From Rhizopus sp. PT2906 (Eukaryota; Mucoromycota; Mucoromycetes; Mucorales; Rhizopodaceae), in contig JAMYHX010000094.1 in assembly GCA_025529335.1 (NCBI GenBank), positions 44,959 through 108,958 of the forward strand: 64,000 nt of DNA, given 5' to 3'. A program made the translations under genes and the position numbers. Position 1 is the stretch's first letter. Each line of letters opens with the position of its first letter. Shown here piece by piece: positions 1 through 12,636 of this stretch. The notes beneath the pieces are model-generated. The model made no database searches and was not told the DNA's origin. It was given only the letters and a program-made list of their open reading frames with translations.

Positions 1-3000
1 CACGTAGCGCCACTCCAGATGTGGAGCAATTAAGGACACAGATCGCTTCTTGTACACAGACGCATCAACAGTGGGATGAATCGTTTCTACATTTGATGCG
101 CAACATGATTCGGCACTTTCTAGAGGTTGAAACGGAGGGACTGATCAAGAGCCCTGGTCCGTGGGAAGAGGTCATGATGAAATTACTACTCAAAATTGCT
201 GACGAAGTACAACCACAGATAAGGATCCGAGATACATTTGACATGAACCATTATGTCAAAATAAAACGAGTTCCTGGTGGGACACCCAAGGACAGCTTCT
301 CTGTGAGTGGTGTGGTTCTATCAAAGAACGTAGCGCACAAGCATATGGTCCGAAAGATTGAGAACCCACGCATCTTGATTTTGAATTTTGATCTAGACGG
401 ATTCAGCGGTGAAGTGAACCGACATGAGTATCTTAAACTAGATCGTTTATTGGCTTGGGAGCGTGACCATATGAATGCCCTGGTAGACCAGATCATCGGT
501 CTAAAACCGTCTATCGTATTGATTGCCAGTCATGCTCCTCGTACTGTCATTGACTTGTTGAACAAGGCTAATATTGTAGTCGTCTACAAGGTCAAAAAAC
601 AAAAACTCGATGCTATTGCTCGATGTGCTGATGCAGCCATATTCAATTATAAAAACGACTTGTGGAATACGAGATCAGTGACTCAAGGGAAATGCAAGCT
701 TTTTGAGACAATGACCATTATGCATGAATACCTTCCCAGTCGCCGTAAAACGTTCTTACTCTTTCACGAGTGTCCGAAAGATAGGGGTGCAACCATCATA
801 TTACGAGGAGGCGAACATAAGGTTCTGACGGTGATTAAGACAATCATGAAGTTTATGGTGCAAGTGGTCAATAATCTCACTATCGAGGCACAGCTGCGCA
901 AGGAATTTATTGAACTCAGGAAATGGTATCGTATTTATTATGAGGAAGAAGAGCAACAACAAGAAAAAGAAAAGACAGAAGAAGAGAGAGTCGTTAAGAA
1001 AATGGCCTCATTTGCTGAGAGATCACTCACGGATATTCGACCTGTCGACTCCCAAAGCATATCCGCATTATCCGTAGCTGAATCACATATAACTGTAAGT
1101 ACATCAGCACCAGATGTAGTAACAACAAAGAAGAAAGGACAGCTTTATCAACAAGAGCCAATTATTGTTGAAGATGATGATATTTGCTTGACAGCCATCA
1201 ATACAGTTTTAAAGCAATATCAAAATACAGTACTCTCTATTTCTCCTGGAGTCACATTACCTGTTCCTCATATCCTGATGAAACTACGAGACTCACAGAA
1301 AAAACTGATTGGTATCATTCGAGAAAGACTAGGGCCCACCATCACCGGAACGGTATTTGAGGGAGATACTCCAGAACAACAACAAGATTCCACCAAGTTT
1401 ATTCCACCACCAATTCCTCGTGATTTGAACCAAATGATGGATTATTTCAAGGCGTATGAAGCTCAATTGGAGAACGACGTTGAGTATCGACACTATCAAG
1501 ACTTGCATATCCAGAATTGGTACAACTTTAAGAAATATATCCGGGATGTAAGTTCCTTCTTATCACCCGTAGATCATCAAGAAATACTTGTTCATCGCAC
1601 TATATACCCCATGGACGACCATACGATTCCTTGTCAAAAGATAGTGGCAGAGCCATACCATTATTACGACCCTGCCTGTGATTACACCTTAGGGCAGTAT
1701 ATTCTGAACGCTGCCAAGGAGGCATATAAACCTTGTACTTCTAAAATATGTGGATCACCGCTCATGTTTCATGACGTGACATTCTCACATGGTAATGCTC
1801 AAATCAAAGTACAAGTATTTCATGAAGTAGATGATGAACAAATGGTAGAAGAAAGACTCGAGATTGGTAAAGATGAGTATCTAAAGAAGATCCCCATCTT
1901 TATTTCCACCCACTGCAACCTATGCAAAATAACGCACGGTTGGAAACCCATGTCTGAATTGTTACAGCGATACTCGTTTGGAAAGTTTTTAGAATTACTA
2001 CTTTATCAGTCCTCCTCTATCCCACTTTACGAAGACGGAGAACAAGAAGATGAGGGGTGCCCACATGGGCTTTATCGGGACCATACACTCTCATTTCGCA
2101 TTCAAAATTACACTGTCAACTTTACGCATGCAATGGTCAAGGTCGTCGAGGTAATCCCGCCACCTCTTCATACTTGCTTCAGCTCCAAAAAGCAAATGGC
2201 CCTCAAGGATGAAGCATTGGAATCAACACGTATAAAGATTGCTCGCTTTTTTGATTCTATTATTGAGCGAAACAAGGCATTTTCGTACGATACTGTTCAT
2301 CCTAATATGGTAGAAACATGTAAAGAATGCTTGCAAGAAATGTCACAGGAAGCAATGAAGAACAAAAAGAGTTTACTTCAGAAACTCCAATCAGAGTATG
2401 CAACAAGTTTACCTACGGATACACTACAGTTGAATAACGTGCTGGCCGAACTGCAAAATCATGCTGTTACTTGGGATCTCAAGTACATTGACTTTGCTAG
2501 GCGATTTATACGGCCTGAACGAGAACTTCGAAGGTTGACAACAAGCCATTTGCGAAGGATGTTTCCCGCAGAGAGTCTCCTTTACAGTAGCACACCCACA
2601 CCCGTCGTATCCAACCTTAACCTTCGAACAAAGCGCGCTGTAGAGGCAGCAGACTTGCCACTATTGGATGTTACATTAGAAGAGCAAGAAGATACTGAGC
2701 ATCCAGAAACAGAATTAAAGGAACAACCTAGTTTGGGAGAATCGCCAACTCAATCTTTCCCTTGGCTTGACGAGGTTCAGAAGTTTGATCAAAAGTTTTT
2801 GCAAGATGCTGCAGATGTCAATCCGTCATCGAGTGCCTTTCTAGGCAGCTCTGCAGAAAACAGCAGGAGCGTACCATTGAGTCGATCGGCAACTGAAGAA
2901 ACACTAGATCCAAGCGTAGCCAGAAGATTGTCACTGGAATTGATGAAGGATACACCATCAAAGGCCGGGCTATTGGCTACTGCTCCTAGTTCCTCAGCCG

Positions 3001-5734
3001 ACAAGCAGCAGCGACAGAAATTTTTAGAAAAATCCATGATCTATGAAGACGCACATACACCTTCGCCACAACCTACACCGACTGTCATGATTCAAGATGA
3101 GGCAATCCTCTATACGCCAAGTGAAAGGCAGGATATACAATCATCTTTTGCTCGTCATGTGGCACCAACGGCCTATCAGCGACTGACGGGGTTACTACCT
3201 GAACCAACCGTTTGTAGATCCAAGAGCTCGCCATCATCTGGAGTTACTCCACGTCATAGACGAACATTGTCACATCACAAGGCACTTGAAACAACCGATA
3301 AAGTAGCTAATCGCCGATCATTTTATGAAACAAGTACTAGCTACATGACATCATCTGGCCCTGCATCAGCTAGTCATACAGATCAGGTAGCAAAACCCTA
3401 TCGTGGATATTACGCTTCAAGAAAGTCTCAAGGCATACCAGCGACGAGATATGGATACCGATTTGGGTTTATTCCTCCTGATGATAAACATCATTCACGT
3501 ACGACTCAAGAGACTACAAGACCTTACTCTAGGACAGTGACTGAACAGGGTAGCAGTAGCAAGCTGCCGATAAGAGGGCGCATACCCGTTGCTACACCTC
3601 TGCTTCATCAAAAACCCCCAAGCAGAGTAACATACCACCAGCCTTCACATTTACCTATTCCCGTATCACGAAGAAAACTAGCGAATGGTAGAGATTTAAG
3701 AGAAAGATTACCAAGCAAGGCGTCTTTAGAGGTATATACCAAAATCAAAGAGATTGCGCATGATGATGATTCTCTATCATCATCGGACGAAGGCAAGTTT
3801 GGAGTATCAGATGATGACGACGATGATGACGAAGAAGAATATGACTATAATTCAGACGAACGCTTACCATTTCAGCATACAACATTCTCGCTGGTACACA
3901 TGGATGAATATGACGAATGTTTAGGAAGAGACACGGTACCAAGTATTCTAGAACTCCAGCAGTTCAATAAGGAGCATCAGTTACAGATGTCAAGCAATAC
4001 CTTACCCTTCTTAAGTGTCGAGACTGGTCTATATGCAGGAGATAAAAAGGACGACCAATCAAAGACTGCTGTGCTTCTCGATTTAGGTATGATTAAGTGC
4101 AGATGATGTTTAATTGTTAACTCTTTGCAGATCATGGAGTCACGCCTACTGACCTTGACTGGTCCACCAATGGTAGCGGAAAAAATTCAATTATGAAAGC
4201 TATTACGTATGTACTTGCTGAAAAGAGTATAAGCAATTTACTTCCGCTAGAGTATCCATTGTAAGTATAAACATTGTTGTATGTGTGATTGTGCTCACAT
4301 GAATGATTAGCTCCCCTACGGAGCATATCTTTGCCGATTCCAACATTCTCGTAAGAGAAGACGAGCCAAGTAGCATCATATCATACATGCTTGCAAGCAC
4401 TTTTTATCGAGAGAAATTAGAAAAGAGACAGGCATTACGAATGTCCAAAGTAGTGAATAATCGACAGGAGAGTGCGTCTATATCTAGCATCGTATCTGAT
4501 GCACCAACAGATGACAAGCTATTTTATTCAGATATGTTTCCTGAAACCGGTGAAGCTGAGAGGCCATGGAGATTCTGTAATATGTGTTGTTTTTAATTGT
4601 TGATGGTTTGTATTAACATATCATTAGCTTTTAAGGGAGGGTCAACAAGTTTTACATGCAAAATATACTATGCGGAGCAATTTGATATGTTTAGAAAAAT
4701 GTGTGGATGTGGAGAGACATTTATATCATCGCTTGCCCGATGTAGTGTCTGGAATACAGCAGGAGGCAAATCGGGATCAACTTTCCTAAAGACAAAAGGT
4801 GAATAGTGTACATTCTTGTATTATGATGCTTATATCAATTTCCCTTATAGATGAAAGGTTTTTAATTAAGCAAATATCCAAGTTTGAAATGGATGCATTT
4901 GTCGGATCAGCCAACAAGTACTTTATGTACATGTTTAATGAGGTGTTTGATAAAGGAGTAAATATGAAACCTTACATATTCCTCCAACAATTTACTCACG
5001 TTTATAATAGATACCAACAGTTTTATGTAAAATATTTGGTTTATATCGCATTGGTTTTTATAACAATGTAAGCGGTAAATCTATGAAGATGGATATCCTT
5101 GTTATGGAGAATTTATTTTATGAGCATACGGTCAAAATGGTTGGTTCAACGCTCTACGTATCTGTAGTGGGACTAATGGTTGTATAGGCATATGATCTAA
5201 AGGGATCTTTAAGGAATCGATATGCAGCAAAGACAGGAAAGGATATTGAAGTCTTCTTGGATGAAAACTTGGTAGAGAGTAAGTATGAATTCAACTGATT
5301 GTGTATTCGACTGATGCGGGTTTCTTTTAGTGATTAGTAAAACACCACTTTATATGAGGGTAGATACTAAGAATAACCTAAGTGATTCATTATATAATGA
5401 TACACAATTCCTGGTTCAAATTGATGTGATGGATTATTCACTGTTGGTTGGATTTGATGACGAGAAAAATGAGATTGTAGTTGGCATAGTTGGTAATGAT
5501 ATATATGTTCCATGTTAAGCCTTCATATACCATAACTCTATATATATAGACTTTTTTCGAACGTATACTTGGGATAAGAAACTTGAAAGCTGGGTAAAAG
5601 AATCAGGCATGTTGGGTGGTGTCAAAAGGGATCCAACTATTATATCCCCAAAAATGTATCGACGTCGATTTCGATCAGCTATTGATCTTTACTTTGTGAT
5701 GATACCCGATTTTTGGACTCTTTTACATAATTAA
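1..5734 (+). CDS. FAB1: 1-phosphatidylinositol-3-phosphate 5-kinase Fab1/PIKfyve (5' end outside window)
   Basis: Makes PtdIns(3,5)P2 from PtdIns3P on endosome/vacuole membranes. Exons by hand: <1-4086, 4131-4260, 4311-4576, 4628-4798, 4851-4957, 5011-5139, 5188-5278, 5331-5492, 5550-5734. They join into one frame of about 1774 residues, open at the window edge. The first part holds the TCP-1/chaperonin-like domain (GGTPKDSFSVSGVVLSKNVA near 279-338), then a Cys-rich central region and a long low-complexity, acidic linker. The C-terminal PIP-kinase domain begins about 4200: EHIFADSN, GGKSGSTFLKT, FLIKQIS, IPTVLCKIFGLYRIG, MKMDILVMENLFYE, YDLKGSLRNRY, IDVMDYSLLVGFD and the activation-loop end ISPKMYRRRFRSAI. 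The FYVE domain expected at the N terminus is not in view. The huge first exon and intron-dense kinase part contrast sharply. Confidence 0.93.
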
Positions 5735-6224
5735 TCCACTTGACAATAAGAGAAAAAGAAATAAGCTTTCTCACGAACCTTGTACTTATATAAATAAACA
5801 TCAATGATAAGAGTAAAGATAAGATTAACTGCTCAAACCGTTACACACACATATATAAACTATGCCACAGCCTTAGTGATGGTTGTTATGATAAGACCAT
5901 AGTAACCGTGTTTTCGTATATATACATACACACATATACACGTATATCTCAGCATTTTAGTTTGCTTTATAAATAGACTGTAGTTTAGGAGATTTTCTTA
6001 AATACAGCAGATCCAGGGCCATGACAAGATTGGTTAGAATTCTAACCCAAGATAGGTAAAGTGGATTCTCTGGATATGGTTACAAAAGATAAAGGTATTT
6101 TTACTTGTTTTGGTTGAGATAAATAGATTTCCATCATCCCTCAACTGATAGAAACCACATGATCTTAATTTTGTATATAAAGGAAATGCAGCGACTTGCT
6201 TTCTTTCCATTATAACATTACATT
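5735..6224 (+). promoter_or_regulatory. Glutamine synthetase promoter with GATA-motif cluster
   Basis: Non-coding gap between FAB1 and glutamine synthetase. On the + strand, HGATAR motifs start near 5805, 5817, 5889, 6050, 6087, 6117 and 6146; three are TGATAAG or AGATAAG. Fungal AreA/NIT2-type GATA factors use such sites for nitrogen regulation, which fits the downstream gene. A TATA-like TATATAAAGG lies at 6174-6183, about 45 bp before the ATG. Binding is inferred, not shown. Confidence 0.5.
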
Positions 6225-7344
6225 ATGGCTGTTGTTTCAAATACCACTCTTCTCCAAAAATACCTCTCTCTCCCTCAAGGTGAAAAAGTTCAAGTAGAAT
6301 ACGTTTGGATTGACGCCAAAAATGGCTTAAGAAGCAAGACAAGGACAGTTGATTTCGTCCCTACGACTGCTAGTGAATTACCAGAATGGAACTTTGATGG
6401 CTCTTCTACTGGTCAAGCCGAAGGTCATGACTCTGATATCCTGATTCAGCCCGTGGCCTTATTTGCTGATCCTTTCCGTCGTGGTAATAATAAGATCGTC
6501 CTTTGTGAGACCTTTAATAACGATGGTACACCTCATGCTACCAACTACCGTCACGCTTGCAAGAAAATCATGGAGGCCCATGCTGAAGCCAAGCCTTGGT
6601 TTGGTATTGAGCAAGAATACATGTTATTTGACCCTGCTACAGGAAAACCTTATGGTTGGCCGATGCACGGATTCCCTGAGCCACAGGTAAATAAAAGCAA
6701 ACAAGTATCAATATATACTGATATATGATACGCAGGGCAAATATTACTGCGGTGTTGGTGCAGGAAAGATCTTCGGCCGAGACATTGTGGAGGCCCACTA
6801 TCGCGCTTGCTTGTATGCAGGTGTCAACATTTCAGGTGTCAATGCTGAAGTGGCTCCAGGTCAATTTGAATTCCAAGTAGGTCCATGTGAAGGTATTGAT
6901 ATGGGGGATCATCTTTGGATTTCTCGTTATATCTTGGAACGTGTTTCAGAAGACTTTGGTATCATTGTCTCTATTCATCCCAAGCCTATCAAGGGTGATT
7001 GGAACGGCGCTGGTTGTCACACCAACTTTTCTACAGAAGAAATGCGTCAAGAGGGTGGCATTGTTGCCATTGAAAAGGCTATCAAAAAGATGGGATTGCG
7101 TCACGCTGAACATATTGCCGTTTACGGTGAAGATAATGATCAACGTCTGACCGGTAGACATGAAACTGGACACATCGATCAGTTCAGTTACGGTGTCGCT
7201 AATCGTGGTGCTTCTATTCGCATTCCTCGTCATGTCGGTATTGAAGGCAAAGGCTATTTGGAAGATCGTCGCCCTGCCTCCAACATTGATCCTTATAGAG
7301 TTACGAGCATCATCGTTGAATCAACTTTCTTGCCCGACGCTTAA
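6225..7344 (+). CDS. GLN1: Glutamine synthetase (eukaryotic type II)
   Basis: ATP-dependent synthesis of glutamine from glutamate and ammonia, the main cytosolic route of ammonium assimilation. Exons 6225-6686 and 6736-7344 join in phase 0 across a 49-bp GT-AG intron to give 356 residues, the usual size for the eukaryotic decameric enzyme. Visible signatures: the N-terminal beta-grasp motif WNFDGSSTGQA, the catalytic EQEYMLFD, the ATP-binding NGAGCHTNFST, HIAVYGEDNDQRLTGRHET and the C-terminal NRGASIRIPR. The ATG follows a pyrimidine-rich leader. The upstream GATA cluster suggests nitrogen-source control. Confidence 0.97.
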
Positions 7345-7860
7345 CTCTTGTCTACACTGTATATTTCATCTCTCTCTCTGCTTTATTGCATTTACCCAAT
7401 ATCAAATAAACATACGCACATGATCATATAAAAATATTTTATCATTGTGATTAACCAAGTAGTTTCAGTGAAATTTGTACTTCTTACGGTTATCTCAGTT
7501 AAAGCATGCTTATACATGTTACTATGATAACAAACTCACAGCCCTAACAAAATAGAAAACATCTATATAATCCCTTTCTTGGTCATTCATACTCTGTAAT
7601 TCATTTTTCTACATTAATGTAGCTTTTTGCATTCTTATCAAAAAACTATATGTTACTATAACGTCTTTACCTCCTTTTTCTCACCCTGTCATTTGTTGTT
7701 TTTATATTTGTTTCTTTGTAAAACTAGAAAACCCCCTTGCATTTCTGAGTAGTCATGGTTTATTCCCCCTTTTTTCTTTCAAATTTCCTCTTTCCTCTTT
7801 TCTCTTTTCTTTCTATCCTTTTTGCACTTGTTTTCTTTTTCTTTTTTCACCCTTATTTAG
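7345..7860. other. Intergenic, 516 bp
   Basis: AT-rich spacer that should hold the glutamine synthetase 3' end and the promoter of the TBC gene. It ends in a long polypyrimidine tract (7760-7858) directly before the ATG, as in several genes here. No gene or clear repeat was seen; the short frame opening at 7755 is only the translated pyrimidine tract. Confidence 0.6.
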
Positions 7861-10314
7861 ATGTCAACACTTGCATCACATACAGCACCAGCCGCACATA
7901 CATTTTCAAATACCGAACCCGACTTCCTGCTACCAAACAAGCTTAATAAAGACGACACACATGATAACAGACTATTCGACAGACTCCAAGAAGAAAACGC
8001 ACGTTTACCGCCACAGGTAATTTGTTTACTTGGCTATATATTTTTTTTAACTTACACGTTTTTCTCTATCTGCAGGAGTCAACAGCGTTTATTTTGGCAC
8101 AGATAGAGCGACAAAACGCGCTATTAGAAAAAGATCCAAAATCGATCTTTATTCATTCCAATGAACTTAGGGCTCACTTTAGCACACTACAGCGGCTAGT
8201 CAAGGACAACATCGTATCACTTAACGAGGAAGAAGAAATCGATTGGGGGTTTTGGGAAGCCGTCATTCAGGATTCGGATCAAGTGGCGCTGAGGTTACCA
8301 CATCTATTATCTCTCAAGCTACGTTCAGGAATCCCTGCACGCGTAAGAGGCTTGATTTGGCAAGCCATGTCGAAATCTGCGTCATTACATTTGGAAACTG
8401 TGTATGGTCAGCTATGCCAAGAGAGATCACCGCACGAGAGGATAATTCAACGTGATCTGGCAAGAACGTTTCCTCGAATTGAATTGTTTAAGCAAGAAAA
8501 CGGAAGCGGACAAACTGCCATGAAACGAATACTTGAAGCATACAGCCTTTATGATACTGAAGTCGGGTACTGTCAAGGATTAGCCTTTCTTGTTGGTCCA
8601 CTCTTGATGAATGTAAGCATAAAGCTACTGTCCTTAATAGATTGACTCATTAATGAAGCAGATGCCTGAAGTGCCATCATTTTGTGTCTTTGTTAGGTTA
8701 ATGGAAACGTATGAGATGAGATCCATGTTTACTCTTCATATGGAAGGACTCCAATTACGTCTTTATCAATTTTCAAAACTCCTTCATGAGATACTTCCAG
8801 ACTTATCATATCATTTTATGCAACATGGAGTTCACGCAGCCATGTATGCATCACAGTGGTTCTTGACTTTGTTTGCTTATGCGCTTCCTATGGAGCTTGT
8901 CAATCGAATCTATGATATCATATTCGCAGAAGGAGCAGCAGAGACTATTATGCGTATAGCGATCGCCATGCTCAAAAAGTCTGCAGATCACATTATATCA
9001 AAATTAGAAGAATTTGAAGACATATTGGATTTTGTTACCTCACGAAAGCTGTGTTTACCCTATGCTGAAAATTACGGAAATGTCATCCGGGATGCCGTTT
9101 CTCTTTCCCACATTATTACTAAAGAAAAGCTAGATGTACTCCATGCTCAATACGTTGCAGATGAAGGAGAACATCATCGAAAGCTAAACAGTGCAACGGG
9201 TCGGTTAGGAATGTTTTGGAAGCGAAAGAAAAAGACACATCAAGAGTTGAAACGCTCGTCCACGATGTATCCTGCTAAAATACAACCTTCCAAGCCTCCA
9301 TTGAGAAAACGGTGGTCCTCTGTTTCTGCCAAGGATACGACCACACCGTTGTTTGTTGCGGAGGAAGCGTCGTCGATTCAAAGAAGATTGAGCATTAGCT
9401 CTTTTTGCAGTTGTAGCTCTATACAGAATCAATCTCTACCATCAACACCTCAAAGTTTGACCACTCCTTATCTTAGTAGCAACCTGCAGCTTGAAATAGA
9501 ACATTTACGAAAAGATCATCAAAAGGCGCTGGATGAGCTGCAGGAAATGAGATATGATAAAGAAGATTTAGAATGTGAACGGGATGCACTAAAGTTGACC
9601 ATTTTAGAACTTGAACGTAGATACTGTTTAGAAAAGATAGATAGCAGTAACAGGATCTCGCCAGATTTAATGCTACAACAAGGTTTTGAAGGAGAAAACT
9701 CCATGTCGACGTTAAAAAGTTTAGAAGTTGCCGAAAATGTTCAATCATACGCTGATGATATGACAAGTGTACTATCAAAAGTAAGTACATGTCTTTCTGA
9801 AGAAGTGATGCACACCAAAAATTTGGAGCAACAATGCGAAAAACTTTCACGAGAGCTTGAACACGTACAGTCCAAATTCGATATGGTCAATGAAGGACAG
9901 ATGGCTTTGGTAGACAGGCTACTAGTCATGAAAGCAGAAATGGATGAATTAGCAGAGGAAAAGAAAAGAAAGGAAGTAGAATGGACTGATGCTATTCAAA
10001 AGAATAAAGCCTTGGAAAAGGAATTAGAGAAAACAAGGAAAATCTTGGAATACTTCAAGTTGGAAAACCAATACTTAATATGCCATTATCCAACAGAGAG
10101 TAAAAAGAATGTGCCATCAACCCACCAACGGCGTCACAGTGTGTCTGTTGCCTCCAATATGTCATACGTAGTTGATCAGCCTTTGAAAGAGTTTTGGATG
10201 TCATTACGTGATCAAAAGCAGGAAGCAAAATATCCCTCAAGAAAGAGTAACAAAGTAAAGAGGACTGCATCGTTTTATGGTAGAGTCTTGCATGCAATAA
10301 AACCAAAGCATTAA
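7861..10314 (+). CDS. TBC-domain Rab GTPase-activating protein (Gyp5/EVI5-like) with C-terminal coiled coil
   Basis: Predicted GAP that switches off Rab GTPases in vesicle traffic. Exons 7861-8016, 8076-8612 and 8662-10314 join in phase 0 to 781 residues. The TBC domain spans roughly residues 130-350 and starts at SGIPARVRGLIWQAM. Both catalytic fingers are present: the arginine finger in IQRDLARTFP (about residue 174) and the glutamine finger in GYCQGLAFL (about residue 217), so the protein should be active. Residues about 500-710 are charged heptad-like coiled coil, separated by a Ser/Arg-rich, probably disordered linker. Architecture (TBC then coiled coil) resembles Gyp5/EVI5/RabGAP1-type proteins; the target Rab cannot be told. 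Confidence 0.9.
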
Positions 10315-10437
10315 AGTACCTATTTTTATGACGTGCCTGTTAGTTAATACTCAGCTTTTGCATATCACATGAACTCTCTCTTTTTTTGCTTATTCATGTT
10401 GTTTTTTCAAGCAACTTTTCCTTTACTTAAAAGAACC

Positions 10438-10973
10438 ATGGGAGCTCATGAAAGGCTATCGACTATATCAAGGCACATGCAAACGGAGGCAAAGAAGGAA
10501 ACATTTAGAGAAAGACTACATTATAAATACTTCTTACCTATTCAAACAAGGTTATAAAATACCATCTTTTTCTAGTTCAATAATAACAATTATGTAGATG
10601 GAGTGATAATGATCAATATGGTCATATAAACAATTCTATATATTATCATTACTTTGATACAGTCATTAATGAATATCTTATCAAAAACTGTGGATTAGAA
10701 CCTAATAAAGCGGATAAACCGATTGGATTGGTTGTATCTAGTTCAGCCAACTTTTACGCCCCCGCATCTTATCCAAACATCATCCATGCTGGACTTTGTA
10801 TCTCTAAAATAGGCAAGTCAAGTGTCACCTATCGTGTTGGATTGTTTGAAAATGAACAACCTTTGGCCTCTGTAGTCGGTGGGTTTACTCATGTATTTGT
10901 TGATCCAATCAATAGACGTCCAATTAAAGGTTTACCAGAGACAGTCTTGAAAGGACTTGATGCCATAAAATAA
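10438..10973 (+). CDS. Hot-dog fold acyl-CoA thioesterase (4HBT family)
   Basis: Exons 10438-10550 and 10598-10973 join across a 47-bp intron to give 162 residues. The segment RWSDNDQYGHINNSIYYHYF is the family's catalytic helix entry (W-x-D-x-D-x-x-GHxNN-xxY), with the expected Asp and HxNN. Such proteins hydrolyse acyl-CoA or related thioesters; the substrate is unknown. I chose the ATG at 10438 (context aaccATGg) over an in-frame ATG at 10369, whose extra 23 residues are the translation of a T-rich leader; the longer form would add a hydrophobic N terminus and cannot be excluded. It starts only 123 bp after the TBC gene on the same strand. Confidence 0.82.
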
Positions 10974-11320
10974 TAATGGATAAAATTAGTTCAATTTGGA
11001 ATAACTACAATAAATGAGCTTATTACGTGTCATCATTTCATTATCGAAAAGGTTCTTGTTTATGTATTCATTCTTGATAGTTTTCCTTTAATGTTACCTT
11101 GTACCTAATTTTAGCAGAATTAACAATGATTTTATCCAATCATTTGATGCCATCAATCAGTGGTTAATTTTGCAGGAATTTGTGTTATTGGCCTGTATTA
11201 TATATCAGTTTGCCACGTTCCAGACGTTATATATTTTTTTCTAGAAATTTTTATATATTTCACTTGCACCTTTTCTTTTCTTTTTCTTTCTTTTAACTTT
11301 GTCAATAAAAAACAAACAAA
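10974..11320. other. Intergenic, 347 bp (calreticulin promoter)
   Basis: AT-rich spacer ending in a TC-rich tract directly before the calreticulin ATG. A CCAAT at 11136-11140 and a CCACG at 11213-11217 are too far apart for a mammalian-type ER stress element. Otherwise nothing was seen. Confidence 0.5.
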
Positions 11321-12636
11321 ATGAAGATTCCCACAATTACCGCCATCTTGGGTCTTGCTGCTCTTGCCTCTGCCGAAGTCTTCTTTCACGAAACTTTCTC
11401 TGATGGTGAAGGTTGGAAAGACCGTTGGACTCCTTCCACTTACCGCGAAGATCTTGGTAAACTTGAAGTAAGTCCTGGTAAATGGTACGTGGACGAAAAA
11501 GCCAATGCTGGTTTAAGAACAACCGAAGACTATCGCTTCTACGCTATCTCTTCCAAGACAAAGCCATTCACAAACAAGGACAAGAACCTTGTCATTCAGT
11601 TTGATGTCAAGAATGAACAAGATATTGACTGTGGTGGAAGTTACTTGAAGGTAAAACAGAGTTCGAATACACGCGTTTTTTTTGAAGAGGCAAATTATTC
11701 ACACTGTTTTCTTAGTTCTTCGGTGGTGAATTTGACCCCAAAACATTCAATGGTGACACCTCATATAATATCATGTTTGGCCCTGATATCTGTGGTCCTA
11801 AATCCATAGTACATGCCATCTTCAGCTATAATGGTACCAACTATGATTTCAAAAAGACCATCTCAGCCCCTAAAGATACTTTAACTCACACCTACACTCT
11901 TATTGTTAAACCTGATCAAACATATGAAATCTTGGTTGACTCTGACAAGAAGGCCTCTGGATCTCTTCTCGAAGACTGGGACTTTTTGCCTCCCAAGCAA
12001 ATCAAGGACCCTAATGCTGTCAAGCCTGCTGACTGGGTTGATGACGCTTTGATTGATGACCCTAATGATGTTAAGCCCGAAGGCTACGATGATATCCCTG
12101 AATTTATTCCTGACCCTAATGCTAAGAAGCCTGAAGATTGGGATGATGACATGGATGGTGAATGGGAAGCTCCTTCGATCGCAAATCCCGATTATAAAGG
12201 TCCCTGGACACCCAAGAAGATCCCTAACCCTGCCTATAAGGGAGAATGGGAACACCCTCTGATTGATAACCCAGATTACAAGGTCGACAATGAGATCTAT
12301 GCTTATGATTTTGCAAACGTTGGTATTGATGTCTGGCAAGTGAAGTCTGGTACTATCTTTGACAACATCCTAATCACTGACGATATCGAAGAAGCTGAAA
12401 AGGTTCGCAACGAAACAAAGGTTCTTCATGAGAAGGAAGAAGATGCCAAGAAAGCATATGAGGAAAAGGTTGATGCTGAAAATAAGGCAAAGGCTGAAGA
12501 AGCTGAAAAGGACGCAAAGAAGGACCAAGAGCCAGAAACACCCAAGGAAGAAGAAATCCTTGAAGCCCTTGAAGACGCTGTCGAAGAAGCTGTTGAAGCA
12601 GATGCTGCCAAGAAGCCTGCTAGAGACGAATTATAA
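11321..12636 (+). CDS. Calreticulin, ER lectin chaperone with RDEL retention signal
   Basis: Calcium-binding lectin chaperone of the ER lumen that helps fold N-glycoproteins. Exons 11321-11650 and 11716-12636 give 416 residues. Residues 1-18 are a signal peptide (MKIPTITAILGLAALASA). The lectin domain has the conserved cysteine pair (DIDCGGSYLK, DICGPKS). The P-domain shows three type-1 repeats (for example IPDPNAKKPEDWDDD) and three type-2 repeats (GPWTPKKIPNPAYK type), the calreticulin count; calnexin would have four of each. The C terminus is acidic/Lys-rich and ends RDEL with no membrane segment, so it is calreticulin and not calnexin. Confidence 0.95.

Noticed and set aside
7755..7946. 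Frame starting in the TC tract before the TBC gene
   Set aside because: Mostly Phe/Leu/Ser translation of a pyrimidine-rich leader and in a different frame from the real protein.
10369..10437. Earlier in-frame ATG for the thioesterase
   Set aside because: Would add residues encoded by T-rich leader; the ATG at 10438 has a better context and gives the normal family length. Not fully excluded.
11136..11217. CCAAT and CCACG before calreticulin as an ER stress element
   Set aside because: The ERSE needs a 9-nt spacing; here it is about 72 nt.
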